In this document: positions 1 through 11,700 of the stretch, piece by piece | How positions within the stretch are numbered: the stretch's first letter is position 1 | Layout: each line of letters starts with the position of its first letter | DNA from: Palaemon carinicauda | Taxonomy: Eukaryota > Arthropoda > Malacostraca > Decapoda > Palaemonidae | DNA: 64,000 bases | Assembly (NCBI RefSeq): GCF_036898095.1 | Contig: NC_090766.1 | Coordinates: 33,760,202-33,824,201 of the forward strand | Direction of reading: 5' to 3' | Translations under genes and position numbers: made by a program | The notes under the pieces: generated by a model | Told to the model about the DNA's origin: nothing | Seen by the model: the letters and a program-made list of their open reading frames with translations, nothing else | The model's database searches: none

Positions 1-756
1 ACTCTTATCATTTATGCCCAACCCTCTATTTTTTTTAACTACTCCCTTAACTGCCCCCAAGACTTTGCAACCTTCATTCACTCTCTGACGTACATCTGCT
101 TCCACTCCACCATTTGCTGCAACAACAGACCCCAAATACTTAAACTGATCCACCTCCTCAAGTAACTCTCCACTCAACATGACATTCAACCTTGCACCAC
201 CTTCCCTTCTCGTACATCTCATAACCTTACTCTTACCCACATTAACTCTCAACTTCCTTCTCTCACACTCACTTCCAAATTCTGTCACTAATCAGCCAAG
301 CTTCTCTTCTGTGTCTGCAACCAGTACAGTATCATCCGCAAACAACTGTTTTACCTCCCATTCGTGGTCATTCTCATCTACCAATTTTAATCCTCGTCCA
401 AACACTCGCCTCTCTCACCACTCCATCAACATACTAGTTAAACAACCACGGCGACATCACACATCCCTCTCTCACTGGAAACCAATCACTCACTTCATTT
501 CCTATCCTAACACATGCTTTACTACCTTTGTAGAAACTTTTCACTGCTTGAAACAGCCTTCCACCAAATCCATATAACGTCATCACATTCCACATTGCTT
601 CCCTATCAACTCTATCATACGCTTTCTCCAGATCCATAAACCCAACATACACCTCCTTACCTTTTGCTAAATATTTCTCGCATATCTGCCTTACTGTAAA
701 AATCTGATTCATACAACCCCTACCTCTTCTAAAACCACCCTGTATTTCTAAGATTG
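1..756 (-). pseudogene. Non-LTR retrotransposon reverse transcriptase fragment (decayed)
   Basis: The minus strand reads as the finger/palm part of a non-LTR reverse transcriptase. Around 790-434 it shows GGFRRGRGCMNQIFTVRQ, FMDLEKAYDRVDREAMW and GCVMSPWLFN. After a stop and frame change near 415-434, the catalytic box appears as FADDTVLVAD, followed by the thumb segment DQFKYLGSVVAANGG near position 110. A further in-frame stop lies near 290, so the copy is dead. It runs off the left window edge and is cut on its 5' side by the ATT-repeat tail of the next element (about 757-780). That is the arrangement expected if the second element inserted into this one. The clade is not certain (RTE/L2-like). 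Confidence 0.85.
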
Positions 757-2040
757 CATTATTATTATTATTATTATTACTATCCAAGCTACAACCCTAG
801 TTGGAAAAGCAAGATGCTATAAGCCCAGGGGCTCCAACAGGGAAAATAGCCCAGTGAGGAAAGGAAATAAGGAAATAAATAAATGAAGAGAACAAATTAA
901 CAATAAATCATTCTAAAATAAGAAACGTCAAAACAGACATGTCATATAATAAACTATCAACATCAAAAACAAATGTCATAAATAAACTATAAAAAGACTA
1001 TGTCTGCCTGGTCAACAAAAAAGCATTTGCTCCAACTTTGAACTTTTGAAGTTCTACTGATTCAACCACCCGATTAGGAAGATCATTCCACAACTTGGTC
1101 ACAGCTGGAATAAAACTTCTAGAGTACTGCGTAGTATTGAGCCTCGTGATGGAGAAGGCCTGGCTATTAGAATTAACTGCCTGCCTAGTATTACGAACAG
1201 GATAGAATTGTCCAGGGAGATCTGAATGTAAAAGATGGTCAGAGTTATGGAAAATCTTATGCAACATGCATAATGAACTAATTGAACGACGGTGCCAGAG
1301 ATTAATATCTAGATCAGGAATAAGAAATTTAATAGACCGTAAATTTCTGTCCAACAAATTAAGATGAGAATCAGCAGCTGAACACCAGACAGGAGAACAA
1401 TACTCAAAACAAGGTAGAATGAAAGAATTAAAACACTTCTTCAGAATAGATTGATCACCGAAAATCTTGAAGGACTTTCTCAATAAGCCTATTTTTTTGT
1501 GAAATTGAAGAAGACACAGACCTTATATGTTTCTCAAAAGTAAATTTACTGTCGAGAATCACACCTAAAATTTTGAAAGTGTCATACATATTTAAAGAAA
1601 CATTATCAATACTGAGATCCGGATGTTGAGGAACCACCGTCCTTGACCTACTTACAATCATACTTTGAGTTTTGTTAGGATTCAACTTCATACCCCATAA
1701 TTTGCACCATGCACTAATTCTAGCTAAATCTCTATTAAGGGATTCACCAACCCTAGATCTACATTCAGGGGATGGAATTGATGCAAAGAGAGTAGCATCA
1801 TCTGCATATGCAACAGGCTTGTTTTCTAGGCCAACCCACATGTCATGTGTATATAGTATAAAAAGTAATGGGCCAAGAACACTACCCTGTGGAACACCGG
1901 ATATCACATTCCTATAATCACTATGGTGCCCATCAACAACAACCCTTTGAGATCTATTACTTAAAAAATCAATAATAATGCTAAGAAACGACCCACCCAC
2001 TCCCAACTGTTTCAGTTTGAAAACAAGGGCCTGCATTCTC
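757..2040 (-). mobile_element. 5'-truncated non-LTR retrotransposon with ATT-repeat 3' tail
   Basis: A Jockey/CR1-like reverse transcriptase is encoded from about 2036 to 998. It has the motifs [14 protein letters not shown] and YADDATLFAS (catalytic YADD), then the usual C-terminal segment ending in LWNDLPNRVVES. The reading frame shifts once near 1488-1495, exactly at a run of seven T (A7 on the coding strand): 1455-2036 is one frame, 998-1483 the next. A 240-bp 3' UTR follows and ends in (ATT)n at 757-780. The same 3' UTR sequence recurs at 18500-18615, 44155-44341/50839-51000 and 54385-54925. The 5' end is truncated at about 2040, as is common for target-primed insertions. Confidence 0.85.
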
Positions 2041-2574
2041 TGTTTTATCCTTGATCCTATTAATCATTACTCTAGCACACATGAGCCAAATTACAAAATG
2101 TACATTAAAACTTCACCCCTTCCTAATGCATGAAGCCTTAAATGTAACTTATTAAAAAAAACAATAAAAGTCAATTAAAGAAAGGCCTAGTAAATCAGAA
2201 ATTCCCAAATAAGGGGGAAATTTCAAAGCTACCAGGAGAAAACACGTAAACTGCTTACTGGCAATAAAAAAATATATCAGATAGACTTTTTCATGCATAA
2301 CAGCACGCTGCTTATGTGTTGATACTTGAGAGCAGCAGGCAACTTAGTTCCCAGGTAATGGATTCACCAGGGAACTCCTTTACTCATGTTAATGAATTTT
2401 TTTGAGTTTCAATACTAAAACAAAGCAGGCTTTCTTCAAGTAGTATAGTACATTAATACTTGCACTATGTAAATTATACAACTTTGAATGTACTCGGACA
2501 GCTTACCTCTTTACCCAAACCCCAATACTGTAATGGTGAATAAAAAATATTTTGTACACAAAAGAACACAATAA
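2041..2574. other. Intergenic, no gene seen
   Basis: AT-rich sequence between the non-LTR copy and the 3' end of RpL23A. No coding exon, RNA gene or recognisable repeat was found. Confidence 0.5.
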
Positions 2575-2589
2575 ATGTATTTTTTTTTC

Positions 2590-2595
2590 TTTATT
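2590..2595 (-). terminator. Poly(A) signal of RpL23A
   Basis: AATAAA on the minus strand, about 16 nt after the TAA stop at 2611-2613 and followed by an A-rich stretch. A very short 3' UTR is typical of ribosomal protein genes. Confidence 0.7.
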
Positions 2596-2610
2596 TAACC
2601 AACACACAGC

Positions 2611-2736
2611 TTAGATGATACCAATTTTGTTGGCGACATCAAGGGCATCGTAATCTGGCGCTAGTTTGACAAATGCCTTCTTTAATCCATCAGGTCTGTG
2701 TAGTGTATTGACGCGGGCAACATCGATTTCATATAA
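2611..2736 (-). CDS. RpL23A: RpL23A exon 5 (C-terminus)
   Basis: 126 nt, phase 0, encoding [17 protein letters not shown] through VANKIGII and TAA. The acceptor CAG lies at 2739-2737. This is the most conserved part of the family. Confidence 0.96.
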   Translation of the reverse strand, partial: LYEIDVARVNTLHRPDGLKKAFVKLAPDYDALDVANKIGII

Positions 2737-5700
2737 CTGTTGGAAGAAAAGAAATACCATTAATTTAATGAAATGGAATAATAATTGAAATATAACAAAA
2801 TGGTAATATATTTCCCAACCTGCCAATTAATCCTGGATGCAACCAACCAAAACATCTGCATCAAACAAGGAGTAAGATACAAATTAAAAGCTACTAAAAT
2901 TATCTTCATAAACTTTACAAAATTAAAAAATATCTAATAAACAACGGCAGTTTATTCTTTTACAAAATATCAACATTGCCTTCATCATTAATGTCCAACT
3001 ATTTAGTTTAACCACCGAGTTGAAATACTTAGTTGACGAGGGAATGCGTGTTAAATTGGGAATAATACGCGACAAGGAGGATGAAGGAATACATAGTATT
3101 TCGTATCAATATGCAACACTCCATCCTTAGCTTGTTTACTACGTTCAGAGAAAATAAATGTCAGCATTTAAAATGACCTTGTAAGATTGTGTAACATTTT
3201 CACCTTAACAACAAAGCAGAAATGTACAGAAATCTGAAAATCCTTCCCACAGAAAAGTCAACTAAACACTTACAGAACATTATTAGTAACAGGTATATTT
3301 ATAAGAATTGAAAGTTACATACAAATTTGTCCAGAGAGCTTAGTCTGGAAAGATTATGCAGAATCAGTCCAGGTGGAGCATTCAACTCTTAATCTCCCAC
3401 CCTCTCTCTGTTACACAATACGCTTAGGATGCAATGGTGTCAAAATAGAGAGGGGGATTCATGCAATCAAGCGGGGCTAGTTTTAATTTGGACAACCTTC
3501 ATTTATTTTTACCTAGATGAAGATTGACTTCTGTATTCAGGATCTTTTCTCCTTTGAGAATGTAGGGGTATGACAATCAAATCATGTTGATATCTAGTTT
3601 CTTTGCCTTGTTTACCTACCAACACTTTGCAACAATTTCACAAAGAATCAATAACAAGAATATCCTGATCTTTTTGCATGATAAAGACTAAATCTACTTT
3701 AATTGCCTTGTTTATCTAAGGACACTTTGGGTACAGTTACAGAATCAACGAGTATTTTGAAAGGGAATGCTACATTTCAGAAATTTATGACTGTCAAAAG
3801 TATTATATATTATAAGATCTTTCAAAGCTTTAACAATCTCGGCATTGGATGGTGTATATGTTAGAAATCAGACTACATTTACCCAAGCTGCTTCATAAAA
3901 CAATTTGCTGCTGTTGAAATTGAATATGTCGGAGATCAGACTTCATTTTCACAAGTCTGTTCATAAAAAGACCAACATATTTATCTTCAACTTGGTAGCA
4001 TTACCATAAGAGATCATCAGATATTATTGTGGTAAAATGATGCACACAAACCAAACAGTCATAGCAAACCAGACAAAAATGTACATTCTGTTTTTAAGTT
4101 CTCAATATCAACAAGAGGCTACAGATTTCAATATTGATACTCCATAACAAAACCAGTTACTAGTTGACAACGAGAATGATATTAATAAAAACAGGTGAAG
4201 GGAAGGATTAATGAATATATAATATAAACTTCAAACATCTTTGGCTATTTTGGAAAATGTCAAGAGGAAGCACTAATTCATCCTTACAAAACCATACCAA
4301 TTTTTACAAGCAGATATGTAAGAAAATTTCAAATAAATTCTTAACCATGTAGAGAAAGTATCAACAATATGAAAAAAATCCCTAGTAACTGGTAAAGTAA
4401 AAAAAAAATTACTTGAAACTACCATTGAAAAATTTTGTCCAGAGAGCTTAGTCCGGAAAGATTATGCAGAATCAGTCCAGGTGGAACAATCAACTCTTAT
4501 TCTTCCCCTTCCCTTTGTTACTCACTACACTTGGGATGCAATGGTGTCATGTGAGAAGGGGATTACTGCAATCAAGACCAATCCCTTGAAGGGTTACATT
4601 AAATTTGAACACTACCTTGCACATTAGTAAATATAATTTGATTTGTTTTTGTAGGTTCAAAAACATGAATCTTTCTCTTTGCAAACAAAAGGACTTTACA
4701 ATGTCTACTTTAAAACTTAACATTTGATTTCTTCATCTGTAGCTGTGGTTTCATTATCGCTACCCGAGAGACCTATTCGTAATTAGCTTGTGCCGATCAG
4801 TGAGCACACAGTTGATTCCAAAAAATTTATTAAGAGAGCCTACTGCTTGACATACCTTACTTTCACACATGGGTTGATATCTTTAATTTTGTTAGACATG
4901 AATATCTTTCCTTGTTTGAGAACAAAAAGGATAATGACATCTACTTGTCTCAATCTTTTATAAGTTTGCAAGTTTCCAAAAAGGACCAACAGAGAGCCTT
5001 ACCTTTTTAACAGCAGACTTGATGTGATACTTGTTCGCTAAAGAGTGAACGATAAATACGAGGGTGTTGTTATCTTCAATCTTCTTCATGGCGGACTCAG
5101 TGGTCAAGGGGTACTTGATAATGTTGAACGAGTTAAGCCTGAAATAAAGGATTTGAAGTTGCAGATAAATCTTAAAAATACAAAAGTTGGAAAAGCTGTT
5201 CTAATCTTACATGGTTAATTCTTAAAAATATTACCATTATAAAATAATCATCAATTGTAAATTCTATTTGCATTCTAAGATTGGGTTACATTTTCTTAAT
5301 CTAAAACCTATAGGTAAAAAAGGTGTGACCATTAATGTTGATTAAATAATTGCCTTCATGAAGTGAAAATTATTTACAATAATTTCATGAAAAGTATATA
5401 ATACAAAAATTATTTAGTTTAACCAGATAATCATAACCTATAGACAAGGCTTTAAAAGGTCGTAAGTTTCATCTAGTGACTGACATTTGATTAACATATT
5501 TAATACCAATGGGCCAAGTGACTTTCAAAATATGATAGAATTACTTGAACAAAATACTACCCATTTTGAAAAGTATAAATCAACATGTATTTGACTAATT
5601 TTAAGTCACAACATACCAATGGCAACCTAAATGTCCATTCAACCAAACCAAATATGATATCTCTTTTTAAGATTACTTTTCCACCCTCAGCAACTACCTC

Positions 5701-8700
5701 TACCATTCATTCCCTCACTTTGAAAGCTTTTAAATACTGTATCTATTACAAAATACTAATTCAAAACTTTTGCAACATTGAAGGATAACTTTATGGCAAC
5801 TTTATTTTATAATTTGGCTCTAAGGTTAAAACCTTTTGAAATAGATTTGGATTTATATGCAAAGGACTTAGAACTACCATATGCTGTAGGTGTACTCACT
5901 TTCAATTTAATATTTGGAAAAAAAAAAAACGTCTGGTGCTCTTTGCAAGGCTATTCTGTGCTAAATAGTCAGGGCCATGGGGCTTCATAAATAAACAACA
6001 GAAACAAAGGTCTAAAAATAACGTCAAACTTACTTGGACTTTCTTGGTCGTGAGAAACGTGGGAACTTTGTATTCTTGGGAAGTCTCAAAGTCTTGGGGC
6101 GACGGAAGCGTGCGAATGTCCTGATCTTTTTAACTCTTACGCCGAAACGTCCCTTTACAACCTGGAGATTTAAAGATACTTATTACTGTGCCTTACAATG
6201 GATTGATGCATGAAATGTGATACCATCAACAGAAATTACTTCACAGAACACAAACAGAACGAATGCAACCATTAACAACATTTTCATTGACTGATAAAAT
6301 TAGAATTTTCTCTGACAAATACCTTCAAGGCAGTCTTTGAGGCCTTCTTTGCTGGTCCCTTCTTTCCTCCCTTGCCCTTGGCAAGCTTCTTATTTTTAGA
6401 AGCGGCAATAGATGACTTCTTGGCATCTACCTTCTTGCCTCCCTTGGTCAGAGGCTTCTTGCCAGCGGCGGCACCCTTCTTTCCTGCGGCATCCTTGCCA
6501 CCTACGGCTCCCTTCTTTCCTGCTGCGTCCTTCTTTGCTCCTGGGGCTCCCTTCTTGCCAGCTCCTGGAGCTGCCCCTTTCTTAGCTCCGGCCTTCTTGG
6601 CTCCAGCGGGACCGGCTTTCTTGGCTCCTGCGGCCTTACCACCCTTGGCGCCAGCAGCACCAGCTTTCTTTGCATCGGGCTTTGGTTTGGGGCCTTTCTT
6701 GGCACCACCTGTAGCTCCACCAGTGGCACCACCACCTGTGGCTCCACTGGCTGCAGCGCCACCTGTGGCTCCGCCAGCAGCACCTCCTGCAGCGGCAGGC
6801 TTAGGTTTTTTCTTCTTTTCGTCTGTAAGAAAATAAAATTGTAAAAAATTAGAGAAAAAAAAATTTTTTACTCATGAAAAATACCATTAGGCTCATAAAA
6901 TTAGAGGATTTTATATTCAAATTGCTGACCTTGCCTAAGAACCACACCTGACTTATTTTCCAAGGAAGTGTAGGAAGCTAACCACAGTTTCAAATTATAC
7001 ATTCTTTCGCTTAAGAGGATTTCCACTCCAGAAGTAAATTTATAAACAAACCCTTACCTAATTTCAGCAATTATATTTTTTATTACCAGATACATTTATA
7101 TAAAAAGTTGAATAAAATTTGTCTAGAAAGCATAGTCTGGAAAAATCATACCAAATCAGTCCAGGTGGAGCAATCAACTCTTAATCTGCCCATCTCTTTG
7201 TTACTCACTACACTTGGGATGCAATGGTGTTATGAGAGAGAAGGGGATTAATGCAATCATGACCAATACCAAGCAGAGCTATGTTCAATCTGCACAAATT
7301 GCAATTTTGTAAATATTCAACAATATAAATCTTGAGACTTTTGAATCCAGCTAATCTTGAAACCCTAAGATAAGGATCTTTCTACGATGAGAATGAAGAG
7401 ATTAATAATGGTGTCAAAAAATCCTACTTTGCATCTTCAGCCAGTCTCATGACTTATCAGCTTAGAAAGGGGGGGGGGGGAATTGAGGTGAAAAGTACAA
7501 TATCAAGGATTTGTTTCAACGGAAATAGGGAGATTCACCACTTAGTGGATCAAAGTCCCCTTAAATCTGAACTGGTAGATTAATTTTCTTCCCTGGAAAT
7601 ATTATACGTTGTCACAAATGGGAGCGAAGGAGAAGGAAAACTTAACCTGCTATAATATATATGACCACCAAAGGGTTGGCACAGTATACAATCTACCATC
7701 TTCCTCCCCCTGCGTCTACGAATGATGGAGAACTTCTTTGGGTTCTAAAGAATAGAGCTCAGAAGTGCTGATTAAGTCAGATTCAGCAAGTAACACTTCA
7801 TCCTTAAAAAGAGGGGAAAAATAAATAAAAGAATGGCTTATATTATACATCACCTAGACAAGATGCTTACCGTCCCATATGGGGATCTGGGATTGCTAAA
7901 CCAGTAATTGAAGAGCCAAGCTAAAAGACAACAAGGGGCTTGTGTAAAATATAAGGTGACTATATGAGTCATGTCCTAGCTGGAACCTGACACTTGGCAG
8001 TCGTGTTGTAAAAATTAAGAGATCGGCCTCAAGTTCAAAGAGATTGCGTTCTTGACACTTTCCTCGATTCTGCCCGTGCTGAGGACGAGTAGCCAACACT
8101 AAGGTCTGAGATGTTGGGTCTACAAATAGCACTGCAGAGCCATCACGAGGAAATAGGCCTCCTCTCTCTGTGCCCCTCCACATATCACAAAGACAGAATA
8201 GAGGAACCAAACCTGTGGTCATTAACTGGCAGGGTCCAAGTTTGGCCATGTGTGCAAGTCAGAACCTTGGCAGAGGCCTTCTCAAAAGGCTTAGACGAGG
8301 TACCGTGAATGTTGCAAGCCACTACGAAGCACAAGCAACGCATGAGGAGAAATAGATCTCCTTCTGTCAGAGACGATCAGACTCTAGAAGAACCTCTCTA
8401 TCACAGAGAATGGCCCACTGCCCTGGGAGAGTGAGGGCCAAAGAAGTCTCTTTGGGAAAAAAATGATGCTGTCTGGAAGGCACCCCAAACAACCAGAGTC
8501 CAGCAAACCACCCTCTTTCCCACTTAGCCAATGAACCAGGGTTGAAAGGAGACAGGATGCAACCATCCAAGTGATTCCATGGGTATTGAAACGCAACTTG
8601 GAACATTCACGAGGGGGTGAACTGGGGAGCTTCCTGTCTAGCTGTAGGGAAAACAGGTGGATCACAAAACCCTCTACCAGGAAGCACCTGTTATGCCTGG

Positions 8701-11700
8701 ATGTATTAAAATAGTCTATACCAACATCTTTGTAGATTTTCACACAACAAAGTAAAAATGTAAAATTTCCAATTAACTTTATCAATTTGCATCAACTTAA
8801 CATTTTAACTTGCACATTTAAATGAAAAACCTCCATAAGAATTTGTCCAGAGAGCTTAGTCTGGAAAGATTATGCAGAACCAGTCCAGGTGGAGCATTCA
8901 ACACTTAATCTCCCCATCTCTTTTTTTTTACTCACTACACATGGGATGCAATGGTGTTATGAGAGAGAAGGGGTTAATAGAATTGAGACCAACCCCACAC
9001 AGTTACATTCAATTTGCACAAGTACAACAATGCTCTGGACAGATTTCATACCAGCAGTTGCCAATATTTAACAACATATAACTTGAAGGGATCACAAGTA
9101 TTTGGAGAATGTTATCCAATGATTTGATAAGCCAAATTATTGCACCATAAGGCCTTTCCAAACCGAAGTAGAAGGTACCGCAAATTAAACTTACCTATAT
9201 TGGCATACAACTATTAGGGGGGGGGGGGAGGGTCACCCCTGAAAGCGAGGTACCTCAACTATGATATGACTACTCAACACATGCAACTGTTTGACATAGT
9301 ACCCCAGAACTATGCAATGTTATTTTCCATGCCATGTGTCAGAAATATCTAAACAATTTGCCTAATACCAATATTATAGAATCCGGTCTTCGAATTACAC
9401 ACAAGACTAAGGGCGAACTTACTAAACCACCTTCCTCCAAATCCATGTTCTTCCTTGTAATACATAAGAGAACGAATCAGGTTATGGCCTACCAATACCT
9501 ATAAACAATTGCAAACCCAAATCCTTTACATTCCGAGTGAATATAAAACAGGAATTTTCCTTAATATCCAAGGAAATCCTTTGTAGCCAAGTCCATTGCA
9601 CTACAAACAATCCCCTTTTACTCAAGCATATATTTGTGGATGTTAGTTTGCAGCATTATATAACGATTACCACCATATATGCACGAGGTTTTAGACTACA
9701 ATAATTAACCCGCTATAGTTGATAAAGGGAAAACGTATAAAATGACATAACACCCGAAAGGAAGGATCATATAAGACATATTTAATATAACACATGCAAT
9801 AACTCCCTTCAATATTTTCTTCGGTAAATATCAAGAGGAAGTATTCTTGCCTAAACAGCAATATCTTGCAAATTTTTTTTTACACCACAATCAGGAAAAA
9901 AATGTAAACGAAATGGTAAACATTTGCAGTAAGTTTACTCATAAGTAACTTAATAAACTAATTGCGTAATAACTTGTCCAGAGAGCTTAGTCTGAAAAGA
10001 TTATACAAAATCAGTCCAGGTGGAACAATCAACTCTTAGTCTGCCCATCTCTTTGTTACTCACTACACTTGGGATGCAATGGTCTCATGAGAGAGAAGGG
10101 CATTAAGTAATCAAGACCAGTCACCTGCAGGGTTCCTCTCAATTTGGACAAGCTGTAGCTTATATTTAACAAAGAATATTTTTGTATTCGGCAAAGCTTA
10201 AAACCAGGAATATACTTATATCTGGTTAACGGAAGGCCCTGATACAGTAATGGAATCTAAATCCCACCTTACATCTATTGAAATTTAGCAATGGTTAAAA
10301 AATACCAAAGAAAGGTTCGGATATTTAAAAATATTTTTCAATAAGCCATAAAGCATTAAACCACTTTTTTCCAATGTAAGAATACCCACAAAGGCTTGTA
10401 GTTATCTCTACAATACTACAATGTAATGTGCAACTGCTCTCCAAAATTTTAACCTATCCTAATTCAATTTCTAATCGCATGTGCCAGACCCATCTAAACC
10501 TCATTAACCTAACCTCACTTACGGTAGACTGGTGCCCTCAACTAACGAGAGGAACTAAACTCTCTCAAGCATCAGTTTCTTACTTTTACATCGGAACATA
10601 TCTTGACAACCCGCAAGACTAAGGATACACCCAACCAACTTCTTCCCCACCGTTACCCCTACATTAAGGGGTCGGTTGCCTGATGCACCCTCTCCAATGC
10701 CTTTGATCAAAGGCATCCCCATATCATCCTTCACCTTACCTTGCCATCTAATTCTCTGCCCACCTCTTGATCTTCTCCCCTTACAGGTTCCTCCTAAGCC
10801 CTCCTCACCCTCTACCGGTTCAGTTTGGAGGGATTCGCCTTTCCATCGGTACCTCCTTAGCTTTCTTCTTTATTCTAATTCTTTTAATATCTTACTTTTT
10901 TTTTCCACATTATATATTCTTTTCTCTATTCCTTCTTTCTTAAACAACACCATAGCTTACCAATACCTATACCCAATTAGTTCTAACACCCCCCCCCCTT
11001 AAGTACACTACGGGGAGAGATAGGAATGTCCGAAATGAAAACTAGGATAGCAGGAGGAAGGCTAAGGTTTGTGAAAGGGATAGAAGAGGGGAGAAATGAT
11101 TTGCTGAAGACAATTCTGGAAGAAATGAAAGAAAATGAAAATAACAGGTGTATGAAGGATACTAGGAAATGGATTAAAGATATGGAAATGAACGATAGAA
11201 CCTTTAGGAGAATGGGAAGAGAAGAGCTCATGGCCAAATTCAGAGAAATAGATGATAAAAAGTGGAGGGATGAGATAAAAGAGAAAAAGTTTAGAAATAT
11301 ACGAACAAGAAAATGGGCAAATAGGAGAAGAAATGTTTTATAACAAACCTAATTCTATTATGATGTTTAGATTGTTTGAAATTAAATGATAGGAAAAGAC
11401 ATGAAGCAGGAGGTAGGGTAGTTAATGAAGACCTCGCCCACTTCATTCTTGAGTGTCCAGACCTCAGCGCCGAAAGAAGAAAAATAGTGGAATTGCAACA
11501 GCCGTATGAAGAAGGAAAGAAGATAATAGGGAACGTGCTGTTCAAGAAAGAAGGAAGAGAGAAAAGAAAAGAATATATTTATCAAATGTGGAAAAAGAGA
11601 GAAGAAAATAAAAGAATTAGAAAGAAAACAAGGAGGTGCCGATGGAAAGGTGAATCTCTCCGCCCAACAACAACAAGTGGACAAAATACAGAATAGCAAA

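Noticed and set aside
5139..6322. Possible C/D box snoRNA in introns 2 and 3
   Set aside because: Scattered TGATG and CTGA words occur, but none form a correctly spaced C/D pair with a terminal stem.
6372..6836. 154-residue Pro/Ala/Phe-rich plus-strand ORF
   Set aside because: It is exactly antisense to the Lys/Ala/Gly extension of RpL23A exon 2.
8367..8785. 133-residue minus-strand ORF as a novel exon
   Set aside because: No domain, no convincing splice context, and the surrounding block is repeat-derived intron sequence.
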